Shown one piece after another: positions 56,377-64,000 of a stretch of 64,000 nt of DNA. How positions within the stretch are numbered: position 1 is the stretch's first letter; each line of letters begins with the position of its first letter. Under the pieces are notes generated by a model. That model did no database searches. It was not told the DNA's origin and saw nothing but the letters and a program-made list of their open reading frames with translations. This stretch comes from JBBQYD01 sp942493075 (GTDB taxonomy: Bacteria; Verrucomicrobiota; Verrucomicrobiia; Limisphaerales; UBA8199). Location of the stretch: the NCBI GenBank assembly GCA_942493075.1, contig OW818681.1:5828001-5892000 (forward strand). The letters run 5' to 3'. Made by a program: the position numbers and the translations under genes.

Positions 56377-57537
56377 ATGCACAACCCGTTTTGCCAAAGA
56401 TCCCGACCGCTCTGGAGCGGTTTTCAACAGCTCGCAGGTGCGGTGGGTGTTCTAGGGCTTGCGCTGTCGGTGTGCGCAGCGGCGAGTTATGAGAAGCAGC
56501 CGTTTGGCACCAATAAGTGGGGCGAGGCGGTGGATCTTTACACGCTCAAAAACAGCCACGGGCATTCCATCCAGGTGCTCACTTACGGCGCGATTATCTA
56601 CCAGGTGAATGTGCCCGATAAGTCCGGGAACGTGACCAACGTCACCGCCAACCGTCAAACGCAGGCAGATTATGAATCACGCAGCGGCGCGTTTGGCTCG
56701 GTGGTCGGCCGATTCGCCAATCGCATCGCACGCGGCCGGTTTACTATCGAGGGGAAGACCTATCAACTGGCCACGAACAATGGGCCTAATCACATCCATG
56801 GCGGGCCGCGCGGATTCGATAAGCGGGTCTGGAACGCTGAACCGATCAAAGGTAAAGATTTCGCAGCGCTGAAGCTTGCGTACACCAGTGCGGATGGCGA
56901 GGAAGGCTATCCTGGAAATCTCAATTGCGAACTGGTTTATACATGGACCGATGCGAATGAGCTGAAGATGCAGTATGCTGCCACAACGGATAAGCCTACG
57001 GTGCTCAATCTCTGCAACCATGCTTACTGGAATTTGGCGGGCGCATATTCCGGCACCGTTCTTGACCAGGTGCTGGAGGTCAATGCCAGCGGCGTTCTTG
57101 ATGTGGATGAGACCCTGATTCCGACCGGCAAAATCAACCCGGTAGCGGGCACGCCTTTGGACTTCAAGAAACCGCGCAAAATTGGCGAGCGCATCGGCGA
57201 GATCAAAGCGCCACAATTCAACGGCGGCTACGATCATTGTTTCGTTCTCGATCGAAAGGAGCCGAACACCTTGGAATTCTGCGCGCGGTTGACTGATCCG
57301 AAGTCCGGTCGTGTGATGGAGGTGTGGACAACCGAACCGGGCGTGCAGGTTTATAGCGCGAATTTCCCGGGAGGCACGATCAGTGGGCCGCCCGGTTTTA
57401 CGTATCCCAAGCACGCGGGCGTTTGCCTCGAAACGCAGCATTTCCCCGACAGCCCGAATCACCCTGAATTTCCGAGCACCCTGCTTGTTCCGGGACAAGT
57501 CTTCCGGTCAACCACTGTGCATAAGTTCAGTCACTAG
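56377..57537 (+). CDS. galM: Secreted aldose 1-epimerase (galactose mutarotase family)
   Basis: About 386 residues. The catalytic His lies in N-L-C-N-H-A-Y-W-N-L and the Glu in C-L-E-T-Q-H-F-P-D; N-R-I-A-R-G-R-F and G-P-N-H-I-H-G-G are also family blocks. A signal-peptide-like stretch (G-A-V-G-V-L-G-L-A-L-S-V-C-A-A-A) precedes it, so it likely acts in the periplasm on sugars freed by exported glycosidases. The start at 56377 is one of several in a frame open to 56338. Confidence 0.87.
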   Translation: MHNPFCQRSRPLWSGFQQLAGAVGVLGLALSVCAAASYEKQPFGTNKWGEAVDLYTLKNSHGHSIQVLTYGAIIYQVNVPDKSGNVTNVTANRQTQADYESRSGAFGSVVGRFANRIARGRFTIEGKTYQLATNNGPNHIHGGPRGFDKRVWNAEPIKGKDFAALKLAYTSADGEEGYPGNLNCELVYTWTDANELKMQYAATTDKPTVLNLCNHAYWNLAGAYSGTVLDQVLEVNASGVLDVDETLIPTGKINPVAGTPLDFKKPRKIGERIGEIKAPQFNGGYDHCFVLDRKEPNTLEFCARLTDPKSGRVMEVWTTEPGVQVYSANFPGGTISGPPGFTYPKHAGVCLETQHFPDSPNHPEFPSTLLVPGQVFRSTTVHKFSH

Positions 57538-57623
57538 CTGTTTTGCCCCATAGACTGAAAAGCCTCCAAGGACGATGTTGCATGGACGCCGCTATTGGCG
57601 GCGTTTATTTCAACGAGGGTCTT

Positions 57624-58232
57624 ATGAGCCATCATCGTCAAAAATCTTTAGCAGGCAAACGAGTCGCCATCCTGGTCACGGATGGGTTTGAACAAGTCGA
57701 AATGACGGAACCGCGTCGTGTGTTGCAGAAGGCCAAAGCAGACACTGTGATCGTCTCCCCTATGAAGGGAAAAGTGCGTGGGTGGAAGGACAAAGATTGG
57801 GGCGACAGTTTTGAAGTGGATCTACCGCTGGCACAAGCACGGTCGGAGGACTTCCATGCGCTGTTGCTCCCCGGCGGAGTGATCAATGCTGACAAGTTGC
57901 GCATGAACGAAGATGCGGTTCAGTTTGTGAAGGATTTCTTCTTTGGAGCCAAACCCGTTGCAGTGATTTGTCACGGCGCTTGGATATTGATCGACGCTGG
58001 AGTTGTCAAAGGGCGAACGATCACATCCTATCCTGCGCTGAGAGCGGATCTTGCTAATGCGGGGGCGAAATGGATGGATCGCGAGGTGATCGTGGAAGAC
58101 GGCCTCGTTTCAAGCCGGAATCCTGGCGATCTGCCTGCATTTACCGAGGCCATGGTTGAGGCGTTTTCATGTGAGCATTACGAGATGCAAAAACCCATGG
58201 AGGCGTTCAGGCCGGTTCAGGTTTCGGATTGA
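57624..58232 (+). CDS. DJ-1/PfpI-family protein
   Basis: A 202-residue class I glutamine-amidotransferase-like fold with the nucleophilic Cys in I-C-H-G-A-W, and I-L-V-T-D-G-F-E-Q-V-E-M and L-L-L-P-G-G earlier. Such proteins act as glyoxalase/deglycase-like or stress proteins. The ATG at 57624 has a GAGGG site; the frame opens at 57543. Its end overlaps the convergent permease gene by 16 nt. Confidence 0.87.
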   Translation: MSHHRQKSLAGKRVAILVTDGFEQVEMTEPRRVLQKAKADTVIVSPMKGKVRGWKDKDWGDSFEVDLPLAQARSEDFHALLLPGGVINADKLRMNEDAVQFVKDFFFGAKPVAVICHGAWILIDAGVVKGRTITSYPALRADLANAGAKWMDREVIVEDGLVSSRNPGDLPAFTEAMVEAFSCEHYEMQKPMEAFRPVQVSD

Positions 58233-59257
58233 CTGGGGCCCGTTCGAATCGCAACCACCAGCACAGCCCCAACGACGGCAGCACCACCTGCCAGGGTGAG
58301 CATTGTCAGATGCTCTGTTCCCAGTAGCACCGAGAATAGCAGCGCGAACAGGGGTTCAGAGCAATAGACCACACTGGCTGTGGCAGGCGAAACACGGGGC
58401 TGATACTTGTTCATCAGAGGAATCGCTATTACCGAGCTGAACAGGATCAGCGACCCCATCGACCACCATACGGAACGATCCAACGCGAGAGCCTGGAGTG
58501 CGTCTGGACGCAACACGCGCTGGCCGCCTGCTACTCCGGCGATGAACAGGCTCAAGACGGCACAGGTCAGAAGCATCACGCTGGTGAGCCGGCGGGAATC
58601 GGCTTCCTGGCCATAGTGATCCACAGCCAGAATTTGGGCGGTGAAAACCAATGCTCCGAGAAGCGTGAGCGCCTCACCCAGGAACGGTATCGGCGGTTGC
58701 AAGGTTAACCCGCCTTGTCCAGCTTCCGGGTTTGGCCACGCCAGAAACGTTGCACCTGCCAACGCCAGTCCTACGGCAGTCCAAACCGCGCCACCTACCG
58801 TCCGGCGCAAAATCAACGCCTGGGCGATCGGTGCAAACACAACGGTCATTGAGGTCAGGAAGCCCGAGACTGACGGACGCGCCCAGGCCAGTCCGAGCAC
58901 CTGCAAAAGCATCCCCGCGCAAAACATCAACCCGACCACCAGTCCCCCCACGAACTCGTTCCGGGAGAATTTGCATTGAGCGCGTGCGGTGATCAGCACG
59001 TAAAGCAGGCCTGCAATGAGGAAACGTGAACCGTTGAGCAGAGCCTTCGATGCCAGGCTTTCCAAGGCTCCAGGGTCGGAGTGGCCGATCGTATGCACGT
59101 CGAATGCCCGGGACGCAAACTGCATTGTGGGGAAGGACCAGCCCCATAGCACGCAACACGAGACTAAAACCGTAATAGCCCAGGACTGCGACGCCTGCAC
59201 AGGCCGGAGTTCGGATGCTGCAGGCGCGTTGGGTCTCGGTTGCGACCCTTCTGCCAT
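58217..59257 (-). CDS. EamA/DMT-family permease
   Basis: About 346 residues with ten hydrophobic segments in two EamA repeats, the second ending near E-P-L-F-A-L-L-F-S-V-L-L-G, the usual E-P...F pattern. The first repeat has W-G-W-S-F-P-T-M-Q-F. It probably exports amino acids or other metabolites; the substrate is unknown. The start is 59257 (ATG) or a GTG at 59281. Confidence 0.85.
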   Translation of the reverse strand: MAEGSQPRPNAPAASELRPVQASQSWAITVLVSCCVLWGWSFPTMQFASRAFDVHTIGHSDPGALESLASKALLNGSRFLIAGLLYVLITARAQCKFSRNEFVGGLVVGLMFCAGMLLQVLGLAWARPSVSGFLTSMTVVFAPIAQALILRRTVGGAVWTAVGLALAGATFLAWPNPEAGQGGLTLQPPIPFLGEALTLLGALVFTAQILAVDHYGQEADSRRLTSVMLLTCAVLSLFIAGVAGGQRVLRPDALQALALDRSVWWSMGSLILFSSVIAIPLMNKYQPRVSPATASVVYCSEPLFALLFSVLLGTEHLTMLTLAGGAAVVGAVLVVAIRTGPSQSET

Positions 59258-59509
59258 TGATGGGGATTCGTTTTTATGCACGGTGACTGCTGCTGACTAG
59301 TGCGCGTTGAACGCGAGCGCCACGCCATCTGGCGCGGTCCGTGCATTGTAACGGTGAGCGGGAGATGCGACAGCCCAAAAGGAACAACCAGGCGGAAACG
59401 CATTCCCGGCGTTAAACGCGTGCGACGGCATAAAGCGGACTACTGTATTATTGTAGCCAATAGCGGAATAGGGGTTGCCAGGGTGCCTTTCTCAACGTAT
59501 TTGAAACAC

Positions 59510-59653
59510 ATGATACCATCTTTGCTGATCCAGCCTCGTCACTGCCCTGTTTGCAAGACCACTGTTAACTGGGGCAAGAAGATTGGGAAATGCAAATGCC
59601 GGGGCAAAAACTGGCAGAGAGTCGTAATGAACAAAGCCACAACCCCAGGCTGA
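59510..59653 (+). CDS. Small Cys-rich ORF, possible zinc ribbon
   Basis: A 47-residue reading frame with C-P-V-C and, 13 residues on, C-K-C, giving a possible four-Cys metal site (C-x2-C...C-x-C). It stands alone between the EamA permease and the small lipoproteins. The frame is open further upstream to 59300 without protein-like features. The rest of the gap to 59904 shows nothing. Low confidence that this is a gene. Confidence 0.3.
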   Translation: MIPSLLIQPRHCPVCKTTVNWGKKIGKCKCRGKNWQRVVMNKATTPG

Positions 59654-59904
59654 TTGTTTGCTTAGGTTCTAATCCCCCGGCGCGTTGTTGAGGTGGGATG
59701 GAACTGCGGATTGAGAAAGGCGGCCAGAAAGCTCGTGGCCGGTAGGGAGGGTTTTTTGTCTTGGACAGGATGGATTAGCAGGATGAATCCAGAGGTGTTT
59801 GGTGGCGCCACCGGTTGTCGCGTTGCCGGGTGGGGTATTTGCCTAATACAGGGGCTATAATATTTTACTTGTCCAAACTGGGTTTTTGGTAAAGGTTGTC
59901 CCGC

Positions 59905-60048
59905 ATGAAACGGATATATACCCTTATTGCTCTATTCGCATTAGTGGCAGGCCTGACCGGCTGTGATCAGGGCGCCAACAACAACCCACCCCCGGCTGAC
60001 ACCAACGCGGTTCCGGCTGCCGTTGACACCAACGCTCCTGCCAAGTAA
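59905..60048 (+). CDS. Short lipoprotein
   Basis: A 47-residue reading frame: M-K-R-I-Y-T-L-I-A-L-F-A-L-V-A-G-L-T-G-C, a clean lipoprotein signal, then a short Pro/Ala-rich tail containing D-T-N-A twice. The mature part is only about 28 residues. It resembles the neighbouring lipoprotein at 60118 in signal and in the D-T-N-A motif, suggesting a small family. Function is unknown. Confidence 0.6.
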   Translation: MKRIYTLIALFALVAGLTGCDQGANNNPPPADTNAVPAAVDTNAPAK

Positions 60049-60071
60049 GCAGAGGTTGGAGTTCAGTTTTC

Positions 60072-60106
60072 ACGCCGGGCCTCTGTTGCCCGGCTCTTTT
60101 CTTTTT
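60072..60106 (+). terminator. Intrinsic terminator between the two lipoprotein genes
   Basis: A 7-bp G-C stem (60074-60080 with 60088-60094, GCCGGGC) and a 7-nt loop followed by TCTTTTCTTTTT. It follows the small lipoprotein stop by 24 nt and overlaps the leader of the next gene. Confidence 0.8.
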
Positions 60107-60117
60107 GGGAGGCAGTT

Positions 60118-60486
60118 ATGAAGAGGCTCGTGTTTTTCTCTACAGGCTTGGCGCTGATCACAGGACTGGTCGCCGGATGCGGCGAATCATCAACACCTCA
60201 AAAAGCAGGTGACACCAATGCTGCGGCAGCGACCACTCCGGCCAGTGCGCCTGCCGACTATCTAGGCGCCATGGGCAAGGCGCAGAAATCCGCCGTGAAA
60301 GTCAGCGATGTGGCGTCCATGAACCAGGCGATTCAGGCCTTTAAAGCCGAGAACGATCGAAATCCGAAGGACCTTGATGAGTTGGTACAGGAGAAGTATC
60401 TGCCGAGAGTTCCAGAAGCGCCTTACGGCATGAAGTTCACCTATGATCCCGCGACGGGCATAGTCAAGGCGGTGCGGGAGCCATAG
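60118..60486 (+). CDS. Lipoprotein with pseudopilin-like C-terminal motif
   Basis: A 122-residue lipoprotein (lipobox G-L-V-A-G-C about residue 20) with an Ala/Thr-rich linker containing D-T-N-A. Its C-terminal half (M-N-Q-A-I-Q-A-F-K-A-E-N-D-R-N-P-K-D-L-D-E-L and P-Y-G-M-K-F-T-Y-D) resembles the soluble part of type II secretion pseudopilin-type proteins, though there is no prepilin signal. It overlaps the convergent ORF at its end. Function is unknown. Confidence 0.72.
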   Translation: MKRLVFFSTGLALITGLVAGCGESSTPQKAGDTNAAAATTPASAPADYLGAMGKAQKSAVKVSDVASMNQAIQAFKAENDRNPKDLDELVQEKYLPRVPEAPYGMKFTYDPATGIVKAVREP

Positions 60487-60988
60487 TGCTGCCGGTTCGG
60501 TTCACAACCGCGAAGTGGAAGCCCAGAACGGGCTTTTCTAAACGTGCTCCCCGATCCAGCGCCGCGCATAGGCAGACGCGGCGCACAGCTTCGACACAGT
60601 AGCCGGTGACCTTGATCGGCACCCGCCATGACATTCCACTCGGATCAGGCGAGCCGACCACTGCCACGATGTGATGTTCCAGCCATCGGCGCAGCCGGTA
60701 CATACGGAGATAATGATCGGCTTCAATCTGACGCCGCAGGCTGCAAAAACTGTGGAGCGCTGCTTCCGCATTCGTGCGTGAACGGACCAATTGACGCAAA
60801 TCCAGCAGGTCATCCGCCGCGCTGCCGTGGACCGTTCCCGAGCCCAGGAGTTCATCGATGATCTCAAGGGCACAGGAGAGACGGCAACTCAGGGACTCCC
60901 CGGACTCCACACAGGGACATCCGGGGGTAGTGTCGCAAACGGCGCTGGCTGAACTCGTCAGGCCTTGAGATAACTTTTCAGCATCCAT
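60464..60988 (-). CDS. Hypothetical protein downstream of dps
   Basis: A 174-residue frame overlapping the dps gene by 31 nt and the convergent lipoprotein gene by 23 nt. It is mostly helical with a Cys-rich N-terminal part (C-P-C-V, C-R-L-S-C), an E-I-I-D-E-L-L stretch and Arg/Leu-rich segments (R-L-R-R-W-L-E-H-H). No family was recognised. The overlaps lower confidence; it may be a second gene of a dps operon. Confidence 0.42.
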   Translation of the reverse strand: MDAEKLSQGLTSSASAVCDTTPGCPCVESGESLSCRLSCALEIIDELLGSGTVHGSAADDLLDLRQLVRSRTNAEAALHSFCSLRRQIEADHYLRMYRLRRWLEHHIVAVVGSPDPSGMSWRVPIKVTGYCVEAVRRVCLCAALDRGARLEKPVLGFHFAVVNRTGSTMAPAPP

Positions 60989-61449
60989 ACCGTCTTCTGG
61001 TGCCAGGCGATGCGACCGATCATCAGGTCCTGCGTCTCCAGATCGTTGGCCTGGCCGGAAACCTCGCGCGCATGCTGGGCATCCTGGATCAACTTCTCGT
61101 GGGCGACAACCAATCCGGCCACATAATCCTTTTGAGGCAGGGGCGCGGTGAACTCGTCCATTTCAGCCATCTTTGCAAGGCGGCTGAGTCCGCCAATGGC
61201 AAAGCTATCAAGGGCGCGCACGCGCTCAGCGATCTCGTCGATGCCTTCGAACAGGTTCTCGTACTGTTCCTGAAAGGCCTTGTGCAAGGCGAAGAAATCC
61301 GATCCTTCAACATTCCAGTGGGCCTGATGGGTGATTCCCATCAGCGCATAGCTGTCCGCCAGCACCAGGTTCAGGCTATCGACAACCGGGTTTTCTTTGC
61401 GGCTTGTTTTTCCAGATGCTGTGGTATTCGTTGCACTCAGAGTTTTCAT
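60958..61449 (-). CDS. dps: Dps-family DNA-protecting ferritin-like protein
   Basis: A 163-residue protein that stores iron and shields DNA in starvation. The ferroxidase site residues are in H-Q-A-H-W-N-V-E-G and F-E-G-I-D-E-I-A-E-R-V-R-A-L. A basic N-terminal tail precedes the fold. The ATG at 61449 fits the family. Confidence 0.93.
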   Translation of the reverse strand: MKTLSATNTTASGKTSRKENPVVDSLNLVLADSYALMGITHQAHWNVEGSDFFALHKAFQEQYENLFEGIDEIAERVRALDSFAIGGLSRLAKMAEMDEFTAPLPQKDYVAGLVVAHEKLIQDAQHAREVSGQANDLETQDLMIGRIAWHQKTVWMLKSYLKA

Positions 61450-61660
61450 AGTTAATTCGTTGCTGTCCTATTGCTTCGGCCCCTTAAAGTTCGTCCTAAA
61501 AACAGTTCAGTAATCTAGCACAGAAATCCCAACGGAACAATTGAGGTTGTCGCGTGGAACGCGGGTCCGATGAGGCGGAAGTGCCCATGGAAAGTAAAAG
61601 CGGGTAGCCGTCGAATCTTTTGACTGGTCGAGGCAGGTTTGGCACGGCAGGCTGGCAGGC

Positions 61661-64000
61661 ATGTCTAGATTAGCCCTCCTGGTGGCCTTTGGTCTTCTGC
61701 TGGTTCATAACGTAGGGTCGGCGTTCAACGGACACTCGGTGCAGGAAGGCTCCCTTACTGTAAGCATTGGCGAGATACCTGTTATCACTAATCTGGATCA
61801 GGTGCTGCCGTTAACCGTGTCGTTAACCAACAGGAGCGATCAGCCTTTGGAGGTGGCCGTGCGCATGGGTGGCCTAGTGGATGAGGCCCGGCCGGTGGGC
61901 GATACCAATAAAACCGCGCGAGTTGCGCCCGGTGCCTCTGGTTCGGTCACCTTTTCCATTGCCATGGGCCAGGGTTCTCATTCGGCACTATACCCGGTGC
62001 ATATTTTGGCAACGTTCATCGAAGGCGAGTCGAATCGAACGGCGCATGCCATACGAATTTTCGAAACACGTTTTCCGTCATCGAAAGCCGTCTCAGGCAA
62101 AGTTCAGGGGGCACTTGCGCCCGGGGGGCTGCTGCCGTTGAATCGCAGCATGCCGCCGGAGATTACGCTCCAAGTGAATAGCCCGGCCAAATTACGGCCA
62201 GACTTTCGCGGGAGCGATCCGGAAACCGGCGCCTCGTTCGACTATACTTCGGTCAACCGCGGGGAGGAACGTTCCGCTTTGGTGATGCATCCGCCGTATA
62301 AAGGCAAGGCAGGCACCTTGTTCGCCGACTATAAAATCCGGCTGCCCGAGGGCCCGTCCTCCTTCTTTTTTTGCAACGCCATTCGGGATCACACGAAAGC
62401 TGAGCCGCCCAGTGATGGTGTGACATTCCGAGTTTACGTGGATGACGAACGACTGTTTGATCGGCATACGGATTCGAAGCGTTGGTTGCCGGGGCGGGTT
62501 GATCTAAGCCGCTGGGCAGGGCGGGAAATCACGTTACGGTTGGAGGCGCATCCGGGTCCGAAGATGGATACGACTTGCGATTCCGGTTTCTGGGGCGATC
62601 CGGTGCTTTTGGCCGGCCCAATGCCCAAGCCTCCTGATGCCACGCTGCGCACCGATCGCTTGGCCAGAGCACAAGCCATTGTCACAGGCGCGCAAGGCGC
62701 AGGAGACGCCCTCAGCTTTCCTTTGGGTAAAGTGATGAGGGCTGTCCTCGTCCCCGGACCGGCCGGGTTGGCGGACGGTGCGTTGGCGTTCGCGGGAGAG
62801 AACCGGGTGGTGGTGATCGATGGGTTTCGATTGGCCCTGCGTGATCAAACCTTGGGTGAGTGGCCTGCAGGCGCTCGCGTGGAGTCTGTCCAGCAAAGCA
62901 AAACCGTCGGTGGCCGGGTTATGCTCAAGCACAAGGTTCACTTGGCTCCTGGTACAGATGGCGGGACCTCAGCAGAGTTGCAGGCTGAACTCTGGGTGGA
63001 TGGCGGCGCGCTAAAGCTAAAGATCACCAGCGATGAACGCATTACAGGTCTGGCTCCGGGTAGGACATTGCAGCGGCCACAACAGATTTATTTCGGTCAT
63101 GGATATGTCATTGATCAGCCGGGAAGGTTTCGGGCGCATGGCGGCGGACATGATTTATCAACCAGTCATGTCGCCTGCGATTATGACTCAAGGCTGACCC
63201 TTCTGACTGCAGTGGACACACCGCCGGATTTCCTGGAGGTGGACGGTGAGAACAACCTTTGCAGCCTGCAAACGCATCCGGAAGCCACATTCACATTCTT
63301 ACCAGGTATGCATGGCGGGCTGGAGACTGCGCTACGCTTCCGAGCGCTCAGTGAGAAGCGCGCAGCACCTGCGTTTAAACGCAAGGCCGGCCGTTTCGTG
63401 TTCGACATCTGGGGCGGACGCTATGCCAATGATGCCACGTTGCTGCGCCGATGCTTCGCCTATGGCCTGACCAACTCGATCGCCGTCATGCATGTCTGGC
63501 AACGCTGGGGTTACGACTACCGGTTGCCTGACATCTTTCCACCCGATCCGGGCTTGGGGACGATGGCCGATCTGCGAGAGGTAGGCGAAGCCTCCGACGC
63601 CGTGGGCGCACTCTGGGGAGTGCATGATAACTATATCGATTTTTATCCTGACGCCGATGGCTTCAGTTACGAGCACATCACGTTCGATTCCGAAGGTAAC
63701 CCCAGAAAGGCGTGGTTGAATGAGGGGAGAGACGCCCAGAGCTACCAGTTCCGTCCGGACCATGTGCGTCCGTTGCTCGATCGCAACATGCGGTTGATCG
63801 AGCCGGCGTTTAAACCGACCGCTTCCTTTGTGGACGTGTGGACATCGATGAATGTTTTCGATTATTACGATCGGCAGGGGAAGTTTCATTCCCGCACTGA
63901 GACCAGGCAGCTTTGGGGTGAAGGTTTTGCCGACATTCGACACGCATTGGGTGGGGCACCGACGATCAGCGAGGCAGGCAGCGACCAATTGATCGGCTGG
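61661..64000 (+). CDS. Exported glycoside-hydrolase-like protein, cut by the window edge
   Basis: From the ATG at 61661 the frame stays open for at least 780 codons and runs off the right edge, so the end is unknown. It starts with a signal peptide (M-S-R-L-A-L-L-V-A-F-G-L-L-L-V). A beta-sandwich N-terminal half (about 30-560) with jelly-roll-like blocks is followed by a TIM-barrel-like part (from about 575: F-V-F-D-I-W-G-G-R-Y-A, V-W-Q-R-W-G-Y-D-Y-R-L, V-D-V-W-T-S-M-N-V-F-D). The arrangement recalls GH101/GH129-type enzymes, but the family is not certain. Confidence 0.72.
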   Translation, partial: MSRLALLVAFGLLLVHNVGSAFNGHSVQEGSLTVSIGEIPVITNLDQVLPLTVSLTNRSDQPLEVAVRMGGLVDEARPVGDTNKTARVAPGASGSVTFSIAMGQGSHSALYPVHILATFIEGESNRTAHAIRIFETRFPSSKAVSGKVQGALAPGGLLPLNRSMPPEITLQVNSPAKLRPDFRGSDPETGASFDYTSVNRGEERSALVMHPPYKGKAGTLFADYKIRLPEGPSSFFFCNAIRDHTKAEPPSDGVTFRVYVDDERLFDRHTDSKRWLPGRVDLSRWAGREITLRLEAHPGPKMDTTCDSGFWGDPVLLAGPMPKPPDATLRTDRLARAQAIVTGAQGAGDALSFPLGKVMRAVLVPGPAGLADGALAFAGENRVVVIDGFRLALRDQTLGEWPAGARVESVQQSKTVGGRVMLKHKVHLAPGTDGGTSAELQAELWVDGGALKLKITSDERITGLAPGRTLQRPQQIYFGHGYVIDQPGRFRAHGGGHDLSTSHVACDYDSRLTLLTAVDTPPDFLEVDGENNLCSLQTHPEATFTFLPGMHGGLETALRFRALSEKRAAPAFKRKAGRFVFDIWGGRYANDATLLRRCFAYGLTNSIAVMHVWQRWGYDYRLPDIFPPDPGLGTMADLREVGEASDAVGALWGVHDNYIDFYPDADGFSYEHITFDSEGNPRKAWLNEGRDAQSYQFRPDHVRPLLDRNMRLIEPAFKPTASFVDVWTSMNVFDYYDRQGKFHSRTETRQLWGEGFADIRHALGGAPTISEAGSDQLIGW

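Noticed and set aside
58230..58270. GTTCGAATC, a T-loop-like string.
   Set aside because: It lies at the overlapping ends of two genes and no cloverleaf could be drawn.
59300..59509. Upstream part of the small Cys-rich frame.
   Set aside because: No protein-like composition and no ribosome site; only the last 47 codons have any motif.

Overview
The window looks like a chromosome segment of a soil- or sediment-type Verrucomicrobium, probably near Pedosphaera/Limisphaerales. This is inferred from protein style rather than a marker search. The signs are many Sec- or Tat-exported glycoside hydrolases and oxidoreductases, large secreted proteins with a C-terminal 'YRIECSTNLTDW'-type tail, Rhs proteins with a 'DPLGEAGGINLYGFVGN' core, and bacterial translation operons (pheST, rpmI-rplT, rpsL-rpsG-fusA). 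No tRNA, rRNA or CRISPR array was recognised.

Layout. 0.1-2.5 kb: exported serine-hydrolase lipoprotein and a POT peptide transporter. 2.7-8.9 kb: minus-strand housekeeping block (rpoZ, smpB, rpmI, rplT, pheS, pheT) and a plus-strand polyprenyl synthase. 9-28.4 kb: an accessory island on the minus strand. In transcription order it holds a large secreted Ig/Calx-beta protein, one full-length secreted Rhs/YD-repeat protein (1791 aa), and then six further Rhs C-terminal toxin plus immunity modules in tandem. Debris lies between and beyond them: a Doc toxin remnant, a primase-like zinc-finger remnant, inverted repeats and direct repeats. 28.7-33.2 kb: an eight-heme cytochrome lipoprotein with a HEAT/TPR tail and a large secreted protein of unknown function. 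33.3-36.5 kb: rpsL-rpsG-fusA (minus). 36.6-41 kb: Tat-exported Gfo/Idh/MocA oxidoreductase and a GH106-like enzyme. 41-44.5 kb: folC, pyrG, slyX. 44.7-51 kb: exported GH5 enzyme, hpf, and an amidohydrolase-bioF-bioA operon. 51-54.2 kb: DUF485-SSS symporter pair and a class D beta-lactamase. 54.2-64 kb: a repeat-rich gap, PPi-type phosphofructokinase, secreted aldose 1-epimerase, DJ-1/PfpI protein, EamA permease, two small lipoproteins, Dps, and a large exported glycosidase-like gene that runs off the right edge.

The most interesting region is 9.9-25.2 kb. Five of the downstream Rhs modules are not silent, start-less 'orphan tips'. Each has its own start codon and a near-identical Sec signal peptide (pattern M-x-R-F/L-L-A-x-L-A-x-L-L-V-T-F-x-S-E-G-S), followed by a shortened Rhs core ending in DPLGL or an equivalent and then a different C-terminal domain. 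A small gene follows each module, often overlapping it by 1-4 nt, as expected for an immunity gene. The sequence therefore suggests separately expressed, separately exported mini-Rhs toxins. One module is interrupted by an in-frame TAG. Another is a decayed duplicate carrying a 1-nt deletion and a CGA-to-TGA change. One pairs an HNH-like nuclease tip with a DUF2251-like protein.
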